5,813 bases of DNA from Campylobacteraceae bacterium (GCA_031282125.1 JAITEH010000035.1:1-5813), one strand, 5' to 3'. Positions 1-4,931 are shown, counted from the first letter of the stretch. Numbers and translations are program-made. The notes: generated from the sequence alone by a model not told the origin.

Positions 1-195
1 AAGATTCAAGAAGAGCTCATGAAGCTTTCTAAAAACTTTAAGCTTTATAAAGAGCGATGGGAACAGCTCTCCAAGCATATAGACACAGTTCATAAAGACG
101 TCAAAGAGATTTCAACTACCACATCTAAAATATCAGATGAATTCAGCAGGATAGAGAGAGTTGAATTTGACGATGATATTAAGGGGTTGGAATAG
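1..195 (+). CDS. rmuC: DNA recombination protein RmuC, C-terminal fragment
   Basis: The first 64 codons of the window are an open frame ending in TAG; the start lies outside. The peptide is highly charged and helical (KLYKERWEQLSKHIDTVHKD, then TSKISDEFSRIERVEF). This resembles the end of RmuC proteins, in which a nuclease-like core is followed by a coiled-coil tail with a 'W..L..HI..V..DV..I..T..KI...F..IE' pattern. RmuC is a PD-(D/E)XK-like protein that limits recombination at inverted repeats in E. coli; its biochemical role is not settled. Only the tail is visible, so no catalytic residue can be checked. A palindromic repeat begins 27 nt after the stop and could form a 3' hairpin on the mRNA. 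The family call rests on recalled similarity of a short tail, so it is good but not certain. Confidence 0.72.
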   Translation, partial: KIQEELMKLSKNFKLYKERWEQLSKHIDTVHKDVKEISTTTSKISDEFSRIERVEFDDDIKGLE

Positions 196-221
196 TTTAG
201 TAGAAATTATTCACTTTGTCC

Positions 222-250
222 GTCATTCCCGCGCAGGCGGGAATCCAAAT
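222..250 (-). repeat. S-type palindromic repeat, copy 1 (dRS3-like)
   Basis: The core 225-244 reads ATTCCC, eight bases, GGGAAT, and the inner bases extend the palindrome (CCCGC/GCGGG). In minus orientation it begins TTGGATTCCC and ends GGGAATGAC. The form ATTCCC-N8-GGGAAT is that of the dRS3 repeats known from Neisseria; the resemblance does not prove common descent. Positions 224-250 are identical to 822-848 (27 nt). It lies just after the rmuC stop, so the transcript could fold here, but the U-rich stretch follows only at some distance. Confidence 0.9.
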
Positions 251-267
251 ATTCTCTTCTTTTTCAT

Positions 268-303
268 CATTGTGAGGAAGTGCGAAGCACGACGAAGCAA
301 TGA
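268..303 (-). repeat. G-type palindromic repeat, copy 1
   Basis: Read on the minus strand this is TCATTGCTTCG...CTCACAATG, a longer and diverged version of the ATTGC...GCAAT repeats at 609, 777 and 906. An inner hairpin GTGC-TTC-GCAC (revcomp of 280-290) forms its tip. It has the same orientation as the S-type copy 18 nt to its left, which makes the left arm of the composite arrangement. Confidence 0.75.
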
Positions 304-369
304 AATAAATAGCAATCTCTAAACCCACACATTTGTGTCGCCGATGTATTTTTGATTTTGCGAGGATAA

Positions 370-428
370 AGCGTGAGGACTTGTTTGAAGTTGTTGTTGT
401 AAACAACAACAACTGAGTCCCACAACGC
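370..428. repeat. Compound hairpin with 12-bp perfect inner stem
   Basis: The core 389-414 is a perfect palindrome, GTTGTTGTTGT / ACAACAACAAC plus a flanking A-T pair, around a central AA. A second, outer stem can form from GGACT (377-381) with AGTCC (416-420), and AGCGT (370-374) with ACGCT (424-428), separated by a small internal loop. The result is a long branched or stacked hairpin. Outer stems that survive around a repeated-triplet core suggest folding matters, or that one palindrome inserted into another. Confidence 0.8.
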
Positions 429-433
429 TCTTG

Positions 434-458
434 CCCATAAAAGCAATGCTTTTATGGG
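434..458. repeat. Perfect 11-bp-stem hairpin, 3-nt loop
   Basis: CCCATAAAAGC (434-444) pairs perfectly with GCTTTTATGGG (448-458) around the loop AAT. No U-tract follows on either strand, so it is not a standard terminator. The left arm recurs alone at 990-1000. Confidence 0.88.
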
Positions 459-491
459 ACCCAACAAAACAGCAAAATTAAAAATACGATG

Positions 492-511
492 GTATCCCGC
501 AGGGACGATAC
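492..511. repeat. Imperfect hairpin
   Basis: GTATCCC (492-498) pairs with GGG (502-504) and ATAC (508-511), around a GCA loop and with a 3-nt bulge (505-507). It is weaker than its neighbours and is listed because it continues the hairpin series. Confidence 0.55.
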
Positions 512-532
512 AACCGCGTGGCAAGTTCTTTG

Positions 533-560
533 CATCTTTCTTGCTTGTTCAAGAAAGATG
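533..560. repeat. Perfect 11-bp-stem hairpin, 6-nt loop
   Basis: CATCTTTCTTG (533-543) pairs perfectly with CAAGAAAGATG (550-560) around the loop CTTGTT. The next hairpin starts two bases later. Confidence 0.88.
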
Positions 561-561
561 G

Positions 562-586
562 TCGCTAAGCCTTTCAGGCTTAGCGA
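562..586. repeat. Perfect 11-bp-stem hairpin, TTC loop
   Basis: TCGCTAAGCCT (562-572) pairs perfectly with AGGCTTAGCGA (576-586) around TTC. It is followed by AAACAAAAAGG, so a transcript read from the minus strand would have a U-rich stretch before the hairpin, not after it. The TTC loop recurs in the hairpin tips at 619-631 and 681-695. Confidence 0.88.
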
Positions 587-608
587 AACAAAAAGGAATT
601 GAAAAGAT

Positions 609-642
609 GGATTGCTACGACACTTCGTGTCTCGCAATGACA
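609..642 (+). repeat. G-type palindromic repeat, copy 2
   Basis: GGATTGC ... GCAATGACA with an inner perfect hairpin GACAC-TTC-GTGTC (619-631). Borders are the same as in the copies at 776 and 905. It is oriented opposite to the G-type copy at 268, on the other side of the hairpin cluster. Confidence 0.85.
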
Positions 643-652
643 AAATACAGGA

Positions 653-719
653 TGAATTCCCGCTTGCCCTCACGATATGCGCTTCTTTCAGAAGCTGTCG
701 TTCGGTCGCGGGAATGACG
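653..719 (+). repeat. S-type palindromic repeat with expanded centre, copy 2
   Basis: The outer arms ATTCCCGC (656-663) and GCGGGAAT (708-715) match the S-type repeat, but the usual few central bases are replaced by about 44. The insert contains its own perfect hairpin, GCTTCT-TTC-AGAAGC (681-695). The right flank GGGAATGAC.GAAT.GGGA (710-728) also matches 964-982 at 17 of 19 positions, so homology runs past the repeat border. Confidence 0.8.
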
Positions 720-775
720 GAATGGGGAATAATGAGATAAAAGGTAAGAATTTTCTATTTTTAATTTGTGAACTC

Positions 776-804
776 TGGATTGCCGCGCTTCGCTCGCAAT
801 GATA
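776..804 (+). repeat. G-type palindromic repeat, copy 3
   Basis: TGGATTGC, a GC-rich core containing CGCTTCGCTCG, then GCAATGATA. It is a short form of the repeat, differing from the copy at 905 mainly in the core and in one border base (GATA for GACA). Confidence 0.85.
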
Positions 805-819
805 CATGCTCCACTTTCT

Positions 820-848
820 GCCATTCCCGCGCAGGCGGGAATCCAAAT
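820..848 (-). repeat. S-type palindromic repeat, copy 3 (dRS3-like)
   Basis: The core 823-842 is ATTCCC-N8-GGGAAT with the same eight central bases as copy 1. The 27-nt stretch 822-848 is identical to 224-250, the longest exact repeat I found in the window. Orientation is minus, unlike the G-type repeat next to it. Confidence 0.9.
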
Positions 849-904
849 TATTTCATTAAAATTTTAAGTTTTGGCAAAATAAAAAATAATTGCAAATATT
901 TTTC

Positions 905-933
905 TGGATTGCTTCGCTTTGCTCGCAATGACA
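905..933 (+). repeat. G-type palindromic repeat, copy 4
   Basis: TGGATTGC, TTCGCTTTGCTC, GCAATGACA. It is followed 12 nt later by an S-type copy in the same orientation, repeating the G-then-S order of 609-719. Confidence 0.88.
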
Positions 934-945
934 AACTTTACTTTT

Positions 946-973
946 TTGGATTCCCGCCTGCGCGGGAATGACA
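946..973 (+). repeat. S-type palindromic repeat, copy 4 (dRS3-like)
   Basis: TTGGATTCCC (946-955) and GGGAATGACA (964-973) flank the core 950-969, the reverse complement of copies 1 and 3. It lies about 80 nt beyond the last gene of the minus-strand operon. In that operon's transcript it would form a strong hairpin followed by A-rich rather than U-rich sequence, so it may protect a 3' end but is not a classic terminator. Confidence 0.9.
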
Positions 974-1052
974 GAATAGGGATGCACTCCCCATAAAAGC
1001 TTGTCGTGCTGGAATTACGAAAAAAGAGGAATGACAAAGAAAATGCGCCGTA

Positions 1053-2057
1053 TCAAAAAAAGCTGATTTTATTTTTGTCTATGCCTTTGAAAGTCTCTTT
1101 AAATCTTGCTTCATTGTCTTTTGTCAAATCGCGTATGATGATGCGCAAAACTTTGTCGGGATATTTCCTCGTCAAATCGGCGTAGATTTCGGGGTCGTTT
1201 TCGCCAGAATCTCCAACAAGGATAAATTTGCGCTTTGGGTATGATTTGAAAAGTTTTTCTATATTTGTTTTTTTGTGTGATATGGTCGTCTCTTTGTCCG
1301 CGATGAAATCGCTCAAATCCGTAGTATCTCTCAAATGAAAACTGCCCCTTGGAAATCCCTCTTTTTCAAAAAAACTCTTAAGCGCAGGGTAGAGCTGCAC
1401 AGGACTTGCCGAGACGTAATGATAAGAGTCTGCATGCATGTTTTTTGTCAAGTCGAAGATATCTTGTATGTTGCCGACTTTTTTGTATTCATTCACGAAG
1501 GTATTGATGAGCAGGGCTTTTTTGTCCAAAACATTCGAATCTTTTACCGTATCGTCTATATCAAAAACAGCGGAAACCCCCTCGTCTGCGGCGTAAAAAA
1601 CAGAGCCTTTTTGCGTATTTTTGGGATATTTTGATTTGTAAACTTCAAAGGTTATCTCATGTTTTGGTTTATCCGTTTTTTTCAGCTTGACAGTTGCGCT
1701 GCTTTTGCCGTCGATGGTTTTGGGCATCTTTGCCAAACTTTCATCTTCGAATTTGACAGAAAAATCTTTATCGCCCTCAAAATCTATCCTAAAAAGCGCG
1801 CTTCTTGCGTACACTCTTTGCTTTTCCACTGCGCTTAAGTTATCCATGTCTATGTCAAGCAAAGAGACTAAAGCGGTAGTAACTCCAAGCCTCATCTCTT
1901 TTTCGTACACATAAGCTCTCACCTCGGCTTCTATCGTGCCGTTACTACTATCGTAAGCGATATTTGGGATAAACATCACATATTCATCCGACTTTAACTG
2001 TGAAGCGTTAAGCGCACCGACAATGCAAGCGGCAAAAATCAGCAATTTAATCTTCAA
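1053..2057 (-). CDS. Exported App1-like (DUF2183) HAD-fold phosphatase, TTG start
   Basis: The product is 334 aa. Residues 1-18 form a signal peptide (MKIKLL, hydrophobic core, ALNA before SQ), so the enzyme should act outside the cytoplasm. About residues 25-150 are a beta-rich N-terminal part I do not recognise. About 155-315 match the App1 catalytic domain: HAD motif I FDIDDT (Asp166, Asp168), motif II YVSASP near 215-219, a Lys at 262/263, and motif IV GDSGENDPE (282-290, Asp283 and Asp288). Yeast App1 is a Mg2+-dependent phosphatidate phosphatase; bacterial relatives are little studied, so the lipid substrate here is inference. The start is TTG at 2057, chosen because AGGA lies five bases upstream and the signal peptide begins there; it overlaps the TGA of the preceding gene by four bases, which suggests translational coupling. 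It is the last gene of the operon. Confidence 0.88.
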   Translation of the reverse strand: MKIKLLIFAACIVGALNASQLKSDEYVMFIPNIAYDSSNGTIEAEVRAYVYEKEMRLGVTTALVSLLDIDMDNLSAVEKQRVYARSALFRIDFEGDKDFSVKFEDESLAKMPKTIDGKSSATVKLKKTDKPKHEITFEVYKSKYPKNTQKGSVFYAADEGVSAVFDIDDTVKDSNVLDKKALLINTFVNEYKKVGNIQDIFDLTKNMHADSYHYVSASPVQLYPALKSFFEKEGFPRGSFHLRDTTDLSDFIADKETTISHKKTNIEKLFKSYPKRKFILVGDSGENDPEIYADLTRKYPDKVLRIIIRDLTKDNEARFKETFKGIDKNKISFF

Positions 2058-2737
2058 AAAAATCCTCGCTCGAGCTCATCTACCAATATAAACTCCTGTG
2101 CAAAGTGTGCGGGTTCGCCATCTTGACTTACGCCTTCATATATCTGTATTTTCCTGTTTTTCAGGCTAAAAAAGTAGAGTTGATGTTTATCTTGCGAGTA
2201 TATCGCATCGTAATTATAGGGGTTTTGCTCTGTGAACCAGAACTCATACTGCGCATTTTTATAATGAAGATTTCCATTCTTGTCTAAAAAAAACTCGTCG
2301 CCGTTTTTGTTTTTGTAGTGTTTGTAGCCAAATATCGTTTTGGATATAAAATGCTGCGCCACAGAGACGACATCGTTGATATGACCTACCATAGAGTATC
2401 CTATGCCCCCATCTTCTATATATCCCAATTTTCTTTTGATGTCGTATGAAGTGCCGTCAGGATTCATCACGGTGATTGTTTTCATCTCAATTCGGGTTAT
2501 GTTTTTTGTTTGGGCGTCAGAGTAGTTGTAAACGTATATTATCTCATGATTGTCTATCGAGATAGCGTCTGCTCTTGACGCGTTGGTCGCATTGATGAAT
2601 TTACTAAAGGATAGCGCATGAGACTTGCTTTTTTTCAGTCCATCTATATAAATATCTGGCAGATAAACTCCCGACACAACGTCCATAGCGGCATTAGCAA
2701 AAACGCAAAGAGCAAAAAACAATAGAAACTTTTTCAT
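2054..2737 (-). CDS. Exported protein of unknown family
   Basis: This 227-aa protein has a clear signal peptide (MKKFLLFFALCVFANA, likely cut after ANA at residue 16) and no further membrane helix, so it should be periplasmic or secreted. The mature part is rich in Tyr, Asn and Asp and looks beta-stranded, with short phrases such as NPDGTSYD, GDEFFLDKNGNLHYKNA and SQDKHQLYFFSLKNRK. These are reminiscent of repeated beta-hairpin proteins, but I recognise no family and no catalytic motif. Its ATG follows an excellent AGGGG site (2743-2747) that overlaps the stop codon of the lipoprotein gene, and its own TGA overlaps the next start. Its fixed place between a peptidoglycan hydrolase and a secreted phosphatase suggests an accessory or binding partner; that is inference only. 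Confidence 0.85.
   Translation of the reverse strand: MKKFLLFFALCVFANAAMDVVSGVYLPDIYIDGLKKSKSHALSFSKFINATNASRADAISIDNHEIIYVYNYSDAQTKNITRIEMKTITVMNPDGTSYDIKRKLGYIEDGGIGYSMVGHINDVVSVAQHFISKTIFGYKHYKNKNGDEFFLDKNGNLHYKNAQYEFWFTEQNPYNYDAIYSQDKHQLYFFSLKNRKIQIYEGVSQDGEPAHFAQEFILVDELERGFF
2063..2066 (-). promoter_or_regulatory. Shine-Dalgarno that fixes the TTG start of the App1-like gene
   Basis: AGGA on the minus strand is followed by five T and then TTG (2057-2055). The site lies inside the last codons of the gene before. No ATG or GTG in frame nearby keeps the signal peptide, so this site decides the start. Confidence 0.75.
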
Positions 2738-2742
2738 CTTAA

Positions 2743-2747
2743 CCCCT
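2743..2747 (-). promoter_or_regulatory. Shine-Dalgarno of the unknown exported protein, overlapping a stop codon
   Basis: On the minus strand the lipoprotein gene ends TTT TAG GGG. AGGGG shares bases with the TAG stop and stands five bases before the ATG at 2737. The terminating ribosome would therefore sit on the next start site, which fits coupled translation. Confidence 0.75.
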
Positions 2748-4713
2748 AAAATAGTTCAGGTCTGTATTCGAAGTGCATTGTATCATAATGCAGCCACTTC
2801 CCGCCCCAGATAAAACCGTGCTTTTCGAAGATATCCACTATCTCCTGCGGAACAGAGTTGCGGTATGATTTTTCGGATTTTTTGTCCCAAAGCCAATAGT
2901 TTGTTTTCGCGATATTCAAATCAATCGCTATGCCAAAAGCATGAGCGCTGAGTCTATTTGTGCCGCTTATATTTCTGTAGTTATATGTGCCTGAGGGATT
3001 GTGCAAAAATTCATAATAACTTTCGTCAAGTTTGTCAAGCTCATTTGAGACTGCCTGCAAAGCTTGTGCCGCGCCGTTGTTTTTGTTGAAAAGCAAAGAG
3101 ACGTTGGCGGACGAGGGCAGCCATGTAACTCTTACGAGGTTTTTTTCGATTTCGTTTTTGTCTGAGCCATAGAGAGCTTTCAAAAATTCATTGCTTCGTA
3201 TCCTGCCCGCGTCGTTTTCGGGCAAGGAGCTAAGCTTTCCTTTCGGGTAGATTTCGTAAAACTGGTCTTGCACGTCTGCATTTTCAATCATCTCTTCGTA
3301 AGTTTTATCTACGCCGTCGTCAAAAATAACGCTTTTGCCGTTTTTGAAATATACGAGATTGTCTTTGATGGAGGATATGCCGTCTTTGTAAACCCGCAAA
3401 AGTTTTATCTTGTCTATCGCCTCTTTGGGCGCAAATACGCTAAAACCTCTGATTTTATCGATAAGCAGATTTTTTTGATTGACGTTTTGCAGATTTTCCC
3501 CAAGATAGAGGTCTGAAATGATGGATTTTCCTATGATATATCTGCCGTTATCTTTGGTCTGGATGCCCCAGATATTGTGCATGATAAGCGCGCGCTCATC
3601 CGTCTGCCCTACGTAAAGCATGATGTGTCCGCTCATGTAAACAAGCGTCAGATACGGCACTGCTAATTCTATCAATTTCTCGTTTTTTTCGGCGGCTGTG
3701 AGATTGGACATATCAAAATATATAGCCGAATTTTTTTGAGAAAGCGAATTTCTGGGAAGCCAAATGCCAAACATTGAGAAAAAGTCTTTCGTCATCGCCG
3801 AGCAGTCTCTATTGTTATAAAGCCCGCCCCAGCCGTAATTTTCGCCAAGAAGTTCGTTCAAAGCTCTTTTGACGTTTGCGTCGTTGAATTCCAAAGGAAA
3901 AGGCGCGGCGAAGCTTCTACCAAGCGTTACATCGACGGCTTCGGCTCTTTTATGGGCGTTGGAGCGGATGATAAAGGCTTGATAACTCTCTTCGTTGGTC
4001 TTCAAAAGCGGCAAAATCGCACCCATTTTTATATAATGCGCGAACATGTTATTTTCAAAATACAGCGGCGCATTGTCTTTTGTGATGACGATGTGGGGGG
4101 CGTTTTTTATCTTTGCGGCTAAATTTTCATCGATGAGCGCTATCTCGTCCGTCTTTACCCAGCCTGACGCAAATGCGCTTTCGACAAACGCCCATGCCAA
4201 ATCTTTCGAGTAATGCGAAATCAAAAGCGGCTGCATGATGCCAAGCAGTGAATTTTGCAAATAATCAAACGGGTAACTGCTGCTGCCGTCCGCTTTTTTG
4301 CCAAACAGCGGTTTATCTGTCGGAAGTACGCGAAGATGGCTCTCTTCTACCGTTACGGCGTATTCCATGACTGTGCCGTGCGCGTCAAAATTTGCCTGTT
4401 CTTTGATATTTTGAAGTGTTTCATTGCTCACGTCAAGCAGATTTTCGCCTGCAAATTTACGCGCTCCGCTCAAAAAGCCAAGCCCCCAAGCGGCCTCTTT
4501 CAGGCTGTTTCTAAGCTTTTTTTTGTCCCACGGAGCGAACTGTTTTTGTATATATACATCTTGATATCGACTCAAATCCTCTTCAGCCAAAGACGAAACG
4601 ACGGGCAGTATGGATACATTTTGTTCGTATCGCAAAACTTCTGCTAAATTGGGTTGTTTTACACTACATCCGCAGAAGAAAACAAGTACGGCAAGTATTA
4701 AAAAACGACTCAT
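2746..4713 (-). CDS. Lipoprotein fusion: SH3-NlpC/P60 endopeptidase plus M15 (VanY-like) peptidase
   Basis: I start this at the ATG at 4713 (655 aa). The open frame reaches 4803, but only this start gives a lipoprotein signal (MSRFLILAVLVFFCGC, acylated Cys16) and it sits five bases after the stop of the gene before; no clear Shine-Dalgarno is seen, so it probably depends on coupling. About residues 30-110 resemble the N-terminal stabilising domain of NlpC/P60 proteins; 118-255 hold SH3-like domains (HLRVLPTDKPLF; ASGWVKTDEIALID). About 280-385 are the NlpC/P60 domain with Cys304 (NNRDCSAMT), His363 (SGHIMLYVG) and His379 (IMHNIWG). About 430-655 are an M15 peptidase with NRLSAHAFGIAID (zinc ligands His591, Asp598) and DTMHFEYRPEL (Asp644, His647). 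Families of these kinds cut the gamma-D-Glu-diaminopimelate bond and D-Ala or L-Ala-D-Glu bonds of peptidoglycan, respectively. All expected active-site residues are present. The exact bonds cut here are not known. Confidence 0.93.
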   Translation of the reverse strand: MSRFLILAVLVFFCGCSVKQPNLAEVLRYEQNVSILPVVSSLAEEDLSRYQDVYIQKQFAPWDKKKLRNSLKEAAWGLGFLSGARKFAGENLLDVSNETLQNIKEQANFDAHGTVMEYAVTVEESHLRVLPTDKPLFGKKADGSSSYPFDYLQNSLLGIMQPLLISHYSKDLAWAFVESAFASGWVKTDEIALIDENLAAKIKNAPHIVITKDNAPLYFENNMFAHYIKMGAILPLLKTNEESYQAFIIRSNAHKRAEAVDVTLGRSFAAPFPLEFNDANVKRALNELLGENYGWGGLYNNRDCSAMTKDFFSMFGIWLPRNSLSQKNSAIYFDMSNLTAAEKNEKLIELAVPYLTLVYMSGHIMLYVGQTDERALIMHNIWGIQTKDNGRYIIGKSIISDLYLGENLQNVNQKNLLIDKIRGFSVFAPKEAIDKIKLLRVYKDGISSIKDNLVYFKNGKSVIFDDGVDKTYEEMIENADVQDQFYEIYPKGKLSSLPENDAGRIRSNEFLKALYGSDKNEIEKNLVRVTWLPSSANVSLLFNKNNGAAQALQAVSNELDKLDESYYEFLHNPSGTYNYRNISGTNRLSAHAFGIAIDLNIAKTNYWLWDKKSEKSYRNSVPQEIVDIFEKHGFIWGGKWLHYDTMHFEYRPELF

Positions 4714-4718
4714 GAAGG

Positions 4719-4931
4719 TTATAAAAGCGGATCTATAAATACTATATATGCTACCGTTCCTGCCGAGCAGAGCATCACCGCTATGCAAAACAGAGCAATC
4801 CATGTTTGACTAATGCCTGCGCTCAACTCTTTGGTGTGCTTATATTGCGCCGCATTTTTGGGCTCTTTTGACGGTGTATCTATATTTAATTGTTGGTTTT
4901 TTGGTAGAAGTCTTTTTTTTCTGCTTGACAT
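4719..4931 (-). CDS. Small single-pass membrane protein, first gene of the operon
   Basis: The 70-aa product has a basic, polar N-terminal half (MSSRKKRLLPKNQQ, residues 1-38) and one membrane helix at about 44-66 (WIALFCIAVMLCSAGTVAYI), with a four-residue tail. Positive charges before the helix suggest the N-terminus is cytoplasmic. I know no family for it. Support for a real gene: ATG with a modest AAAGG site (4939-4943) seven bases upstream, a promoter directly in front, and a stop only five bases before the lipoprotein start. A run of eight A on the coding strand lies at codons 4-7 (4913-4920). It may be a cytoplasm-facing partner or merely a leader whose translation supports the lipoprotein gene. 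Confidence 0.68.
   Translation of the reverse strand: MSSRKKRLLPKNQQLNIDTPSKEPKNAAQYKHTKELSAGISQTWIALFCIAVMLCSAGTVAYIVFIDPLL

Larger units (their letters stand above)
196..1052. repeat. Non-coding island of palindromic repeats between rmuC and the envelope operon
   Basis: This 857-bp stretch has no convincing gene. At least thirteen palindromes account for much of its length: eight copies of two related repeat types, five further hairpins between 370 and 586, and a few degenerate fragments. ORFs up to 87 codons occur on both strands, but they run straight through the palindromes, lack good ribosome-binding sites and overlap one another, so I do not call them. From 974 to 1052 there is only a partial arm repeat (990-1000) and scraps resembling the GGAATGAC border (1011 and 1029). 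I see no transposase, tRNA, CRISPR spacing or rho-independent terminator with a proper U-tract. Confidence 0.85.

Noticed and set aside
434..458. Rho-independent terminator
   Set aside because: The stem is perfect but no U-tract follows on either strand, and it is far from any gene end.
454..824. ORFs of 87 codons on plus (454-717) and 69 codons on minus (615-824)
   Set aside because: They pass through inverted repeats, have no good ribosome site, and overlap ORFs on the other strand; composition follows the palindromes.
222..973. CRISPR array
   Set aside because: The repeats are palindromic, differ in orientation and length, and have irregular spacing; there are no uniform spacers and no cas genes.
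946..973. Terminator of the minus-strand operon
   Set aside because: In the minus direction the hairpin is followed by CCAAAAAAG, not by U; it may stabilise the transcript but does not have terminator form.
1335..1914. Plus-strand ORFs inside the App1-like gene (1335-1634, 1687-1914)
   Set aside because: They are antisense shadows of a gene with intact catalytic motifs, a signal peptide and a ribosome site.
4255..4647. 130-codon plus-strand ORF inside the lipoprotein gene
   Set aside because: It lies antisense to the SH3/NlpC region, where the minus frame has clear domain signatures; no promoter or ribosome site supports it.
4714..4803. Longer start for the lipoprotein gene, adding 30 residues (MDCSVLHS...)
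   Set aside because: It would bury the lipoprotein signal inside the protein and overlap the small membrane-protein gene; the ATG at 4713 follows that gene's stop by five bases.
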